Assembly: GCA_024641005.1 (NCBI GenBank)
Contig: JAHEDX010000001.1
Location: forward strand, 45,625-109,624
Source of the DNA: Acidimicrobiaceae bacterium
GTDB lineage: Bacteria > Actinomycetota > Acidimicrobiia > Acidimicrobiales > Ilumatobacteraceae
Reading direction: 5' to 3'
DNA: 64,000 nucleotides
Below, in pieces: positions 1 through 8,374 of the stretch. Numbering within the stretch: position 1 is the stretch's first letter; every line of letters starts with the position of its first letter. A program made the position numbers and the translations under genes. The notes under the pieces were generated by a model. The model was not told where the DNA came from, did not search any database, and was given only the letters and a program-made list of their open reading frames with translations.

Positions 1-1
1 C

Positions 2-514
2 GTGACGGGGAGCCCCGAGTTGTCGGTCGAGTTGCAGGCGGCGGCACCGCAGAGCGTCACGGTGCTGGATGTGCCGATCAGCGGCACCGAGGATCACATT
101 CGACGGGGCGAGCTGACGCTGTTGGTCGGCGGCGATCTGGATGCGCTCGAGCAGGTTCGGCCCGCCTTGGCGGCGTATGCCAACCCGATCCTCGAAGTGG
201 GTGGCCTGGGCGATGGCCAGCGGATGAAGCTGATCAACAACCTGTTGTTCACGGTCAACCTACGGACTGCGCTCGAGGCCGCCAAACTCGGCGAGTCGAT
301 GGGGATTGCGCCGAGCGAGCTGTCACGGGTCGTGTCCGAATGCTCGGGCGGCAGCTTTGCCGTCAACCTGTTCCAACACATGCCTCCCGAGGCGATGGCC
401 ACGGGTGCCCGTCACTACCTCGTCAAGGACGTGGGTGTGATCCGTGACGTCGCCGCGGCTCAGGGGATCGATCTGGGCCAGCTCGGCGAGCTCGCCGGCT
501 GGGTCTTCGACTGA
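2..514 (+). CDS. 3-hydroxyisobutyrate dehydrogenase-family oxidoreductase, C-terminal part
   Basis: Partial gene entering from the left edge; the first complete codon is at position 2 and the reading frame is open upstream. The visible 170 residues cover the end of the NAD-binding half (a DVPISG segment, like the DxPVSG substrate loop of the family) and the all-alpha C-terminal domain. The family's catalytic Lys and substrate-binding Asn sit in DGQRMKLINN (visible residues 71-80). The family oxidises beta-hydroxyacids such as 3-hydroxyisobutyrate with NAD(P). The stop lies 3 bp from the stop of the convergent crotonase gene. The substrate is unknown. Confidence 0.85.
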   Translation: MTGSPELSVELQAAAPQSVTVLDVPISGTEDHIRRGELTLLVGGDLDALEQVRPALAAYANPILEVGGLGDGQRMKLINNLLFTVNLRTALEAAKLGESMGIAPSELSRVVSECSGGSFAVNLFQHMPPEAMATGARHYLVKDVGVIRDVAAAQGIDLGQLGELAGWVFD

Positions 515-517
515 CGG

Positions 518-1258
518 TCAGGCGCTGGGAGTCGCGTCCGGCCGATACCAGGTACCGGGCCCGGCCGCTTCTACGTCGAAGCGCTCGTCCAGACTGCGCC
601 CGGCCCCGGCATCGTAGACGTCCCGCCAGGCGCCGACGGCGCCTGGCGGGACGGCAGCGATCGCTCGAGCCCGTTCGAGCGCAACCGACAACAAGGTGTC
701 GTGTGGCACGGTCTGGGTCGTCAGGCCGATCGCGAAGGCCTCGTCGGCGTTCACGAACCGCGCGGTGAGCGACATCTCCTTGGCCCGTCGTCTGCCGACC
801 GCCTCGGACAGCAATGCGGTCATGCCCCACATTCCCGGGCCTGGAGTCATGCCGAGCTTGGCGTGGGTGTCGGCGAACGTCGCCCGCTCCGAGGCGATGA
901 CGAAGTCGCAGCTGAGGGCGATCTCGAGGCCTCCGGTGATACATGGTCCGTTGACGGCCGCGATGATCGGCGTGGCGACCGATCGGATCGCCTTGCCAGG
1001 GTGCGGCGCCGTCGGCCGACGTTCGAGATAGGCGGCCCGGTACGCCTTGAGGTCGACACCTCCCGAGAAGGCCGGGTCGGTGCCGGTCAGGATGATCGCC
1101 CGTACCGCCTCGTCGGCGTCGGCGTCGGCGAGTACTTCGTGGATCAACTCGTGCGTCGGTACGTCGATCGCGTTGCGCACTTCCGGACGGTTGAGCGTGA
1201 TGACCGCCACCGGCCCGTCGACGGTAGCCAGCACCGATCCGGCTGTGCGCTCGATCAC
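518..1258 (-). CDS. Enoyl-CoA hydratase/isomerase family protein
   Basis: Crotonase-fold protein of about 246 residues that would hydrate or isomerise an acyl-CoA double bond. The N-terminal ITLNRPEVRNA motif is followed by an oxyanion-hole loop (NGPCITGGLEIALSCD) and a GMTPGPGMWG stretch in the usual catalytic region. The start is uncertain. GTG at 1258 avoids overlap with the upstream SDR stop at 1272, while GTG at 1291 would give 257 residues and a 20 bp overlap. Neither has a convincing ribosome-binding site. It is probably co-transcribed with the SDR gene 1272-2024. Confidence 0.85.
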   Translation of the reverse strand: MIERTAGSVLATVDGPVAVITLNRPEVRNAIDVPTHELIHEVLADADADEAVRAIILTGTDPAFSGGVDLKAYRAAYLERRPTAPHPGKAIRSVATPIIAAVNGPCITGGLEIALSCDFVIASERATFADTHAKLGMTPGPGMWGMTALLSEAVGRRRAKEMSLTARFVNADEAFAIGLTTQTVPHDTLLSVALERARAIAAVPPGAVGAWRDVYDAGAGRSLDERFDVEAAGPGTWYRPDATPSA

Positions 1259-1271
1259 GGCAGGTAGCGGC

Positions 1272-2024
1272 TCACGCCGACTTCCAGCCACCGTCGACGG
1301 GCATCACGAGCCCGTTGACGTTGCTGGCCTCGCTCGAAGTCAGCCACGAGATCGCGGCTGCGATTTCGTCGGGCTGCGCCGTTCGTTCACCGAGGGCGAT
1401 ACTGGGCATCTGCCGTTCGAACGACCACATGCTGGTCGGCGCCGCCGTGGTGCCGATGTTCGTTTCGACACCGCCCGGGCAGACCACGTTGCAGCGGATG
1501 CCCTGGGGCCCATATGTGTACGCGATGTGTCGGGCGAGGCCGATCGCGGCGTGCTTCGAGGCGATGTACGACACGCCCGCCCCGGAACCGCCGAGGCCGG
1601 CGACCGAGGCGACATTCACGATCGACCCGCCGCCCCGCTCGGTCATCAGCGGGATGACTGCGCGGCAGATCCGCATCTGGGCGGTGACGTTGACGCTGAA
1701 CACCCGATCCCACATCTCGTCGTCGAGCTCGGTCACCGGCACGAAGTGATCCATGATCCCTGCGACGTTGGCGACGATCGCCACCGGGCCGATCGCCTCG
1801 GCGCCGGCGACGAGTTCGGAGATGAAGGTGGCGTCGCCGAGGTCCCCCTGGATCGTGCTGATCGCCGGGTACTCCGATGCCAGGGTCGCCAACCCGTCAC
1901 CGTTGAAATCGGTCGCCACGACCGTGGCACCTTCCTGAGCGAGTCGGGCCGCCGTGGCGCGCCCGATGCCCGAGGCCGCCCCTGTGACGAGCGCGGTCGA
2001 GCCGGTGTGTCGTTGTGTGTCCAT
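1272..2024 (-). CDS. SDR family NAD(P)-dependent oxidoreductase
   Basis: Classical SDR of 250 residues. The nucleotide-binding motif TGAASGIG is near residue 15, an NVAG-type motif follows, and the catalytic YxxxK is in SYIASKHA. The C-terminus VNGLVMPVDGGW is typical of the family. The ATG at 2024 is preceded by GGAGG. It is the first gene of a minus-strand pair with the downstream crotonase. It is divergent from the SDR at 2121, and a GACA-N3-TGTC inverted repeat (2044-2054) lies between them. It likely oxidises a secondary alcohol intermediate; the substrate is not identifiable. Confidence 0.9.
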   Translation of the reverse strand: MDTQRHTGSTALVTGAASGIGRATAARLAQEGATVVATDFNGDGLATLASEYPAISTIQGDLGDATFISELVAGAEAIGPVAIVANVAGIMDHFVPVTELDDEMWDRVFSVNVTAQMRICRAVIPLMTERGGGSIVNVASVAGLGGSGAGVSYIASKHAAIGLARHIAYTYGPQGIRCNVVCPGGVETNIGTTAAPTSMWSFERQMPSIALGERTAQPDEIAAAISWLTSSEASNVNGLVMPVDGGWKSA

Positions 2025-2042
2025 CGCGAACCTCCGTGTCCC

Positions 2043-2057
2043 GGACAGTATGTCTCA
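2043..2057. promoter_or_regulatory. Possible operator, GACA-N3-TGTC type
   Basis: Imperfect inverted repeat GACA-GTA-TGTC (2044-2054) followed by TCA, in the gap between two divergent SDR genes. A better copy of the same arrangement lies at 24025-24041. This is a candidate binding site only, resting on two clear examples. Confidence 0.3.
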
Positions 2058-2120
2058 GAATGCGGCTCACTAGAGTCGGACGCGAATCGAGAGTGTCGGC
2101 GTTCGGAGAGGGGACGGATC

Positions 2121-2906
2121 ATGGGGGACCAGCTGCAGGGCAAGGTCGTTGCGATTGCCGGAGCGTCTGCCGGCATGGGGTTGGCGGTCTCGCGGATGTG
2201 CGTCGCGGAGGGCGCCAGCGTGGTCATGATGGCGCGCGGTCGGGAGCGGCTCGAACAACAGGCGGGCGAACTCGGCGCGATGCCGGTCGTCTGTGACGTC
2301 GCAGACCCCGACAGCGTGCGCGCCGCCTTCGCCGAGATCGCCACCGCCCACGGCAAGCTCGATGCGCTGCTCAACGTGGCCGGCGTCGCCCGGATCCGCA
2401 AGATCGTCGACGCCACCGACGAGGACATCGCGTTCGTCCTGGGGGTCAACCTGATGGGGCCGATCTACACCACCCGGTCGGCGATCCCGCTGATGCGCGC
2501 CGCCGGCGGTGGAGACATCATCAATGTGTCGTCCGAGATCACCGGCGACTACATGCCGGCGATGGTGCTGTACGGCACATCGAAAGGTGGGCTCGACACG
2601 TTCTCGAAGATGATGGTGCACGAACTGAAAGACGACAGGATTCGCGTCTCGAACTTCGTGAGCGGCAGCGTCTCGACCGAGTTCGGATCCAACTTCACCG
2701 AGGAAGAGGTCGGCGGGGTGTGGCCCGAGTGGGAAGCGAGCGGCTACCTGACGAGAGTCGCCGGACCGGGGATGGATCCGGCATGGATGGCCGACGCGAT
2801 GCTGTTCCAGCTGACCCGCCCGGCCGGGCAGATGATCGACTGGATCCACGTCCGTTCCTTCGCCCCCGGCCACGACGGGCCCGACCAGCCCGAGCAGCCA
2901 CGCTGA
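2121..2906 (+). CDS. SDR family oxidoreductase
   Basis: SDR of 261 residues with AGASAGMG near residue 12, NVAG near residue 85, and active-site LYGTSKGG (Y-x-x-x-K). The C-terminal region is longer and less typical than in its neighbours. An upstream in-frame extension exists but carries no SDR features, so ATG 2121 is chosen, with a GGAGAGGGGA purine run just upstream. It precedes the ferredoxin-P450 operon on the same strand but is separated from it by an operator-like inverted repeat, so it is probably a separate transcript. The substrate is unknown. Confidence 0.88.
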   Translation: MGDQLQGKVVAIAGASAGMGLAVSRMCVAEGASVVMMARGRERLEQQAGELGAMPVVCDVADPDSVRAAFAEIATAHGKLDALLNVAGVARIRKIVDATDEDIAFVLGVNLMGPIYTTRSAIPLMRAAGGGDIINVSSEITGDYMPAMVLYGTSKGGLDTFSKMMVHELKDDRIRVSNFVSGSVSTEFGSNFTEEEVGGVWPEWEASGYLTRVAGPGMDPAWMADAMLFQLTRPAGQMIDWIHVRSFAPGHDGPDQPEQPR

Positions 2907-2914
2907 TCCACAAG

Positions 2915-2930
2915 TTGACGGATTCGTCAA
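2915..2930. promoter_or_regulatory. Operator-like inverted repeat TTGAC-N6-GTCAA (site 1)
   Basis: TTGACGGATTCGTCAA, a 6-bp perfect inverted repeat with a 4-nt centre, 47 bp before the ferredoxin start. It has the same spacing as the other sites in this window. Either arm could also serve as a -35 TTGAC element. Confidence 0.6.
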
Positions 2931-2977
2931 GTGGCGCGTACGGTCGCGTTCGTCATCGATAGCTCCGGGGAGGGCAT

Positions 2978-3175
2978 ATGAAGGTCTGGGTCGATCCCGA
3001 AAAGTGCCGCGGTCACGCGCTCTGTCTCACCTACGCCGAGGACGCGTTCGAGTTCATCGACCTCGAAGACCGCTCCGTCGTCATCGAAGGAGCGGTCGAC
3101 TCGGTCGCACCCGACGTGTTTCGGGCTGCCGCCAACGAGTGCCCCGAGCGAGCGATCATCATCGAGGAGGACTGA
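2978..3175 (+). CDS. 3Fe-4S ferredoxin, P450-associated
   Basis: Ferredoxin of 65 residues with three cluster ligands, Cys10, Cys16 and Cys55 (C-x5-C and a distal C-P), as in single-cluster [3Fe-4S] ferredoxins that feed electrons to actinobacterial P450s. The stop at 3175 is one base from the P450 ATG at 3177, so the pair is co-transcribed and the ferredoxin is very likely this P450's redox partner. No ferredoxin reductase is encoded nearby, so one must come from elsewhere in the genome. Confidence 0.93.
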   Translation: MKVWVDPEKCRGHALCLTYAEDAFEFIDLEDRSVVIEGAVDSVAPDVFRAAANECPERAIIIEED

Positions 3176-3176
3176 C

Positions 3177-4406
3177 ATGGCCGCCGACGCCAAGCACGTG
3201 ATCGACTTCGACCATCACGGCCCGATGCTGCGTGATCACAACACCGAACAGCTCAAGGAGCTGATGTACAACGATGCCGGTTGCCCGATGGGTTGGTCGA
3301 CGGCCCACAATGGACACTGGGCCATTTGGGGATACGACGCCCTGTACGACGCGGTCCAGGACGCGGAGACGTTCAGCTCGACGCATCTGCCGCCCGAGTG
3401 CCCGAAGGGTGTTCCCGGGGCGCTGTACCCCGATCCCCTGATCCCTATCGACATCGACGGCCAAGAGCAGCAGGACTACCGCAAGGTGGTGTTGAACTGG
3501 TTCAATCCTGGGCACGCCAGGTCGCTCGAACCGCGTATCCAGCAGATCTGCGACGACCTGATCGATGACTTCATCGAGTCCGGCGAGGCCGATCTCGCCT
3601 ACCAGCTCTTCACGGCCCTTCCCGCCATCGTCACACTCGAGATGCTCGGCTGGGAGTCGCATCGCTGGCGCGAGTGGGTCGGCTGGGTGCACTCGTTCAT
3701 CCACGACGCCACCCACGACCCCGAGCTGGCGATGCAGAACACGATGCTCATGTACGGGAGCATCAACAACGAGATCGCCCGTCGCCGCGACGAACTCGGT
3801 GACGACCTGTTCAGCGACATGATGCGCACCCCGGTCGCGGGCAAGGTGCTCGACGACGACGAACTGCGGAACTTTGCGACGCTCGTGCTGCTGGGCGGGA
3901 TGGACACCACATCGGGGGTCACGGGCAACTCGGTGCTCCTGATCGATCAGGACGACGAACTCCGCCGCCAGATCATCGACAACATCGACCAGATGCCCAA
4001 GATCATCGAGGAGTTCCTGCGCTACGCCGGCCCGGGTGGCGGTCTGTACCGCCGGGTGACGAAAGACGTCGAATTCCACGGTGAGCAGATGCACGAGGGC
4101 GAAAAGGTGCTCATGATGTTCTGGGCCGCCAACCGCGACCCGAAGGCCTTCCCGGACCCCGAGAAGATCGACATCTTCCGCACCCAGAACCGCCACATGG
4201 CGTTCGGCCTCGGACCGCACCGCTGCCTCGGCTCGCACCACGCCCGACGCATGTTCGCCACGTTGATGACCGGAATCTTCACCCGCATTCCCGATTTCGA
4301 GGTCGACTGGGATGGCGTCGAACGGTTCGAGGACTGCGGCAGCGTGTACGCGGTCCGTCACCTGCCGGTCACGTTCACGCCGGGCCCACGTCTCACGCCG
4401 GCGTGA
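3177..4406 (+). CDS. Cytochrome P450
   Basis: Soluble bacterial P450 of 409 residues. The I-helix oxygen-activation motif is GGMDTT, the K-helix ExxR is in EEFLRY, and the heme-binding loop FGLGPHRCLG carries the proximal Cys350. The gene directly follows its ferredoxin. It should hydroxylate or otherwise mono-oxygenate a hydrophobic substrate. Sequence alone does not separate steroid, terpene or alkane hydroxylase roles. The TTGAC-N6-GTCAA site ahead of the ferredoxin suggests catabolite-controlled expression. Confidence 0.95.
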   Translation: MAADAKHVIDFDHHGPMLRDHNTEQLKELMYNDAGCPMGWSTAHNGHWAIWGYDALYDAVQDAETFSSTHLPPECPKGVPGALYPDPLIPIDIDGQEQQDYRKVVLNWFNPGHARSLEPRIQQICDDLIDDFIESGEADLAYQLFTALPAIVTLEMLGWESHRWREWVGWVHSFIHDATHDPELAMQNTMLMYGSINNEIARRRDELGDDLFSDMMRTPVAGKVLDDDELRNFATLVLLGGMDTTSGVTGNSVLLIDQDDELRRQIIDNIDQMPKIIEEFLRYAGPGGGLYRRVTKDVEFHGEQMHEGEKVLMMFWAANRDPKAFPDPEKIDIFRTQNRHMAFGLGPHRCLGSHHARRMFATLMTGIFTRIPDFEVDWDGVERFEDCGSVYAVRHLPVTFTPGPRLTPA

Positions 4407-4455
4407 ACGAACCTGCACGCATCGTTCGCTGACGGACGGCGCGTAGGGTGCGAGC

Positions 4456-5058
4456 GTGAGCGATCCCGAACCAGATCGACGCGATCCACGCGTCGATCGA
4501 ACGCATCGAGTCGTGATGGACGCGATCGCGTCGTTGATCGTCGACGAGGGTGCCGACTCGGTGACGCATCAACGCGTCGCCGAGGTGTCGGGAGTGGGGC
4601 GCGCCACGCTGTACCGGCACTGGCCGACGCCGGCCGATCTGTTGTACGCCGCGTTGGCGGATGCCGAGCAGCCGCTGCTGCGACCGCGTGACGAGCCGTT
4701 GGTGACGTGGCTGCGCGCCGAGTTGCGCCGAGCAGCCGGCGAGATGGCGGCGCCGACGGCGGTCCAGTTCGTCGCAGTGTTGGTCGGGCGCGCTGACCAC
4801 GATGCCAATGCCGCCGAGTTGCGGCGGCGCCTCATCGACCAGAACGTGATGAACCTGGCGATCGTGCTGGCCCGCGCCGAGGCGCGCGGCGAGGTGACGA
4901 GTGGACTCGACCCACATGATCTCTACTCCAAACTGCTCGGGCCGTTGTTCATGCGCAGCGTGATCGAAGGGCGTCCTGCCGGTGCGCAGTTCGTCGACGA
5001 CGTGATCGACACTGTGATGGGCCCATGGCTGCTCGTCGCCAACTCTGAGACATTGTGA
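4456..5058 (+). CDS. TetR/AcrR family transcriptional regulator
   Basis: Regulator of 200 residues. The N-terminal helix-turn-helix (residues about 20-65) includes RVAEVSGVGRATLYRHWPT, the classic TetR recognition helix. The all-helical C-terminal half would bind a ligand, plausibly an acyl-CoA. The GTG start at 4456 follows a short intergenic gap after the P450. It is a local candidate for the repressor of the TTGAC-N6-GTCAA sites, the nearest of which are at 2915 and 5103, but nothing in the sequence proves this. Confidence 0.9.
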   Translation: MSDPEPDRRDPRVDRTHRVVMDAIASLIVDEGADSVTHQRVAEVSGVGRATLYRHWPTPADLLYAALADAEQPLLRPRDEPLVTWLRAELRRAAGEMAAPTAVQFVAVLVGRADHDANAAELRRRLIDQNVMNLAIVLARAEARGEVTSGLDPHDLYSKLLGPLFMRSVIEGRPAGAQFVDDVIDTVMGPWLLVANSETL

Positions 5059-5102
5059 TCTGGAGTTGCGGCTCGCTTGTGGTGCGACTCATCGGTTAGG
5101 TT

Positions 5103-5126
5103 CTGACAACAACGTCAACTATTGAC
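5103..5126. promoter_or_regulatory. Operator-like site 2, with an extra half-site
   Basis: CTGACAACAACGTCAA (5103-5118) keeps the TGAC-N6-GTCA spacing, and a further TTGAC half-site follows at 5122-5126. It lies 31 bp ahead of the SDR start at 5149, downstream of the TetR gene. Confidence 0.55.
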
Positions 5127-5148
5127 TTTTACACACTGGAGGAATCCC

Positions 5149-6012
5149 ATGGGTGGTCGTCTCGACGGCAAGGTTGCATTCATCACGGGTGCGGCACGGG
5201 GCCAGGGCAGCGCTCACTGCGTGCGTCTGGCAGAAGAGGGCGCGAACATCATCGCGGTCGACATCCAGGAGGAGATCGACTCGGTCGCCTATGGGCAGGG
5301 CTCACCAGAGGACATGGCCGACACGGTCGCCCAGGTCGAGGCCACCGGCCAGAAGATCGTCGCCGTCAAGGCCGACGTCCGCTCCCGTGAGCAGCTCCAG
5401 GCAGCGGTCGACCAGGGCATTGCCGCCTTCGGCCGCCTCGACATCGTGTGTGCCAATGCCGGCATCCTGCCGATCAAAGAGCCGCACAACGCGTTCCAGT
5501 TCGTCGACGCGATGGACGTCGACTTCGGCGGCGTGCTCAACACTGTGGCGGTCACCCTGCCGCACCTCGGAGCGGGCGCATCGATCGTGTTGACCGGTTC
5601 GACCGCCGGCATGATGCCGGGCGCACTCACCAACCCAGCGCTCGGCCCCGGCAGTGTCGGGTATGGCCTCGCCAAGACGTTCATCGTGCAGTACACCGAG
5701 GTGCTCGCGTTGCAGATCGCTCCGCAGTCGATCCGGGTGAACGCGATCCACCCGACCAACACCAACACGCGGCTGCTCCACAACGAGGAGCTCTACAAGA
5801 TCTTCCGCCCCGATCTCGAGAACCCGACCGCCGACGACGTCATGCCGGCGCACGTCTATTTCAATGCGATGCCGATCCCCTACGTCGAGCCTCGGGACAT
5901 CTCCAACGCCGTGCTGTTCTTCGCCTCCGACGAATCGCGCTACGTGACGGGCATCAACCTGCGCGTCGATGCCGGCTCGCTGCTCAAGTGGCCCGACGGC
6001 CCGCAGGGCTGA
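5149..6012 (+). CDS. Mycofactocin-coupled SDR family oxidoreductase
   Basis: SDR of 287 residues. The glycine motif TGAARGQG is followed by SAHCVRLAEEGA, and a long insert follows the second beta strand (IQEEIDSVAYG). Both are hallmarks of SDRs that keep their NAD cofactor bound and pass electrons to mycofactocin. The active site is GYGLAKTF (YxxxK). ATG 5149 is chosen because GGAGG lies 7 bp upstream; an in-frame ATG at 5122 lacks one. It is followed 10 bp later by an aldehyde dehydrogenase, suggesting alcohol to aldehyde or ketone to acid oxidation. Confidence 0.88.
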   Translation: MGGRLDGKVAFITGAARGQGSAHCVRLAEEGANIIAVDIQEEIDSVAYGQGSPEDMADTVAQVEATGQKIVAVKADVRSREQLQAAVDQGIAAFGRLDIVCANAGILPIKEPHNAFQFVDAMDVDFGGVLNTVAVTLPHLGAGASIVLTGSTAGMMPGALTNPALGPGSVGYGLAKTFIVQYTEVLALQIAPQSIRVNAIHPTNTNTRLLHNEELYKIFRPDLENPTADDVMPAHVYFNAMPIPYVEPRDISNAVLFFASDESRYVTGINLRVDAGSLLKWPDGPQG

Positions 6013-6022
6013 GGTCGTCGAC

Positions 6023-7498
6023 ATGACCGACCTCGCCTTTACACCGGAGACCCGGATGCTCGTCGACGGCGAGCTGGTCGACGCCGACAGCGGCAAGACC
6101 TTCGACAACATCAACCCTGCCAACGAGGAGGTGCTCGGTCAGGTCGCCGATGCGTCGGCGGTCGAGATGCAGCGGGCGATCGCCGGGGCTCGTCGCGCGT
6201 TCGACACCGGTGACTGGGCGACGAACAAGGCGCTGCGCAAGCGTTGCCTCGAGCAGTTGCACGAGGCGCTGGTCACCGAGGCCGAGGCGCTGCGCGAAGA
6301 GCTCATCGCCGAGGTCGGTTCGCCGCGCACGGTCACGTACATGGCCCAGCTCGACGGCCCGCTCGCCGACGCGTTGCTGTACCCGGCTCGCATGATCGAC
6401 GAGTTCCCGTGGGATCGTGACATGGGCCAGTCCCAGATGTTCGGCATGACGTCCGAACGGCGGGTCTGGAAAGAGCCGTTGGGTGTGGTGGGTGCGATCA
6501 CCCCGTGGAACTACCCCTTCGAGGTGACGATCAACAAGGTCGGCCAGATCCTTGCGACCGGTAACACGATGGTGCTCAAGCCTGCCCCCGACACACCGTG
6601 GAACGCCACCCGCTTGGGTCGTCTGGTCGCCGAGAAGACCGACATCCCGCCCGGCGTGTTCAACGTCGTCACCTCATCCGATCACCTGGTGGGGGAAGAG
6701 CTCACACTGTCGCCCGACGTCGACATGATCTCGTTCACCGGTTCAACGGTGACCGGTAAGCGGATCATGGAAAAGGGTGCTGCGACGCTCAAGCGTGTGT
6801 TCCTCGAGCTCGGGGGCAAGTCAGCCCAGATCGTGCTCGACGACGCCGACTTCCCGTCGGTCGTGCCGATGGCATCGATCGTCTGCATGCACGCCGGCCA
6901 GGGTTGCGCGATGCAGACCCGGCTGCTGTTGCCGCGTTCGCGATACGACGAGGGTGTCGAGCTGATCACCGCCGGTATGGCGCATTTCCCCTATGGCGAC
7001 CCGCAGGACCCGGCCAACATGATGGGTCCCCTGATCAGCGAGAAGCAGCGCGATCGGGTGCTCGGCTACATCGCCAAGGGTCAGGAAGAGGGCGCGACCC
7101 TCGTTGTCGGTGGGGGGCGTCCCGAACACCTGCCGAAGGGCTGGTGGGTCGAGCCGACATTGTTCACCGACGTCGACAACTCGATGACGATCGCCCGCGA
7201 AGAGATCTTCGGGCCGGTGTTGACCGTGATCCCGTACGACGACGACGAGGACGCGGTCCGGATCGCCAATGACAGCGGCTATGGATTGTCGGGCAGCGTC
7301 AACTCGGGCAGCCACGAGCGGGCGATCAACGTCGCCCGGCGCATCCGCACCGGTTCGTTCAGTGTCAACGGCGGCGTCTGGTACGGCGCCGATATGCCCT
7401 ACGGTGGCTACAAGACGAGCGGTATCGGCCGACAGAACGGCATCGAAGGTTTCGAGCAGCACCTCGAGACCAAGATCGTCGCCTGGCTCGCCAGCTGA
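6023..7498 (+). CDS. Aldehyde dehydrogenase family protein
   Basis: NAD(P)-dependent ALDH of 491 residues, normal family length. It shows the PWNYPF cofactor region, SFTGSTVTGK nucleotide loop, general-base Glu in LELGGKSAQ, nucleophile Cys295 in GQGCAMQ, and EEIFGPV. It would convert an aldehyde to an acid, and its position between two SDR genes fits sequential alcohol oxidation. Its TGA overlaps the first base of the palindromic repeat at 7498. Confidence 0.95.
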   Translation: MTDLAFTPETRMLVDGELVDADSGKTFDNINPANEEVLGQVADASAVEMQRAIAGARRAFDTGDWATNKALRKRCLEQLHEALVTEAEALREELIAEVGSPRTVTYMAQLDGPLADALLYPARMIDEFPWDRDMGQSQMFGMTSERRVWKEPLGVVGAITPWNYPFEVTINKVGQILATGNTMVLKPAPDTPWNATRLGRLVAEKTDIPPGVFNVVTSSDHLVGEELTLSPDVDMISFTGSTVTGKRIMEKGAATLKRVFLELGGKSAQIVLDDADFPSVVPMASIVCMHAGQGCAMQTRLLLPRSRYDEGVELITAGMAHFPYGDPQDPANMMGPLISEKQRDRVLGYIAKGQEEGATLVVGGGRPEHLPKGWWVEPTLFTDVDNSMTIAREEIFGPVLTVIPYDDDEDAVRIANDSGYGLSGSVNSGSHERAINVARRIRTGSFSVNGGVWYGADMPYGGYKTSGIGRQNGIEGFEQHLETKIVAWLAS

Positions 7499-7530
7499 CG
7501 TACGAAACGTGCCAGGCACGTTTCGTACGT
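7498..7530. repeat. Palindromic repeat, locus a (single copy)
   Basis: Perfect 33-bp palindrome: two 16-bp arms around a single central A, with the core arm TACGAAACGTGCC. It begins on the last base of the ALDH stop codon and lies within a co-directional gene pair. The flanks differ from other copies (ACGTACG) yet stay complementary. Confidence 0.95.
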
Positions 7531-7549
7531 CTGACCCCACGGAGAATTG

Positions 7550-8326
7550 ATGAGCCTCACACTCGACCTGACCGGGCGCCGGGCCCTGGTGACCGGTGCC
7601 GGGCAGGGCGTGGGCGCCGGCATCGCCGGGTTGTTGGCGCGGGCTGGGGCGCGTGTGATGATCAATGACCTCGTCGCCGACCGTGCCGAGCAGCAGGCAG
7701 CGGAGCTGCGGGCATCCGGCGGTGACGCTGTCGCGGCTCCGTTCGACGTGACCGACTTCGACCAGGTGACCGAGTCGATCGCCGATCTCGACGGCGTCGA
7801 CATTCTGATCAACAACGCCGGCAATGCCGGCGGCGACTCATGGCCCGGCATGGTCAACTTCGCCGAGTCCGACCCGGCCGATTGGGATCGCTTCCTCGGC
7901 GTCAACCTCTATGGCGTGATGAACGCGACTCGGGCTGCCCTGCCGACGATGATCGAGCACGGGTGGGGGAGGGTCGTCACGATCATCTCCGACTCGGCCC
8001 GGATCGGCGAACCCAAGATGGCTGCCTACGCGGCGGCCAAGGCGGGTGCTGCCGGCCTGATGCGGGCGATCTCGAAAGAGGTCGGCCGGCACGGCATCAC
8101 GGCGAACAGCATCTCGCTCGGCACGATGCGGACACCGCTCACCGAAGCGAGCTGGGAAGGGCTCGACGAGCAGCAGGCCGCCGCCCGCCTGAAGGGCTAT
8201 CCGGTCCGTCGCCCCGGACTTCCCGATGACGTTGCCGGTCTCGTCGGCTATCTCGTCAGTCCAGGCGCCAGTTGGATCACCGGCCAGACGATCCCGCTCA
8301 ACGGCGGCTACTCCGTCGCCCAGTAA
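7550..8326 (+). CDS. SDR family oxidoreductase
   Basis: SDR of 258 residues with TGAGQGVG near residue 14, NNAGN, and active-site AYAAAKAG. The C-terminus ITGQTIPLNGGYS is typical of 3-oxoacyl reductase-like SDRs. ATG 7550 is preceded by GGAGAA; an overlapping TTG at 7547 is less likely. It sits 52 bp after the ALDH gene with palindrome a between them, so the repeat may attenuate or partly separate its expression from the ALDH operon. Confidence 0.9.
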   Translation: MSLTLDLTGRRALVTGAGQGVGAGIAGLLARAGARVMINDLVADRAEQQAAELRASGGDAVAAPFDVTDFDQVTESIADLDGVDILINNAGNAGGDSWPGMVNFAESDPADWDRFLGVNLYGVMNATRAALPTMIEHGWGRVVTIISDSARIGEPKMAAYAAAKAGAAGLMRAISKEVGRHGITANSISLGTMRTPLTEASWEGLDEQQAAARLKGYPVRRPGLPDDVAGLVGYLVSPGASWITGQTIPLNGGYSVAQ

Positions 8327-8345
8327 CCCCTCGTACCGACGAACT

Positions 8346-8372
8346 TACGAAACGTGCCTGGCACGTTTCGTA
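8346..8372. repeat. Palindromic repeat, locus b (single copy)
   Basis: Perfect 27-bp palindrome with central T, between convergent genes. It ends 2 bp before the stop triplet (8375-8377) of the minus-strand phosphotransferase and starts 20 bp after the stop of the plus-strand SDR. Confidence 0.95.
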
Positions 8373-8374
8373 CG

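Noticed and set aside
3159..4418. 419-codon minus-strand open frame
   Set aside because: It is fully antisense to the P450 at 3177, which has intact heme and I-helix motifs.
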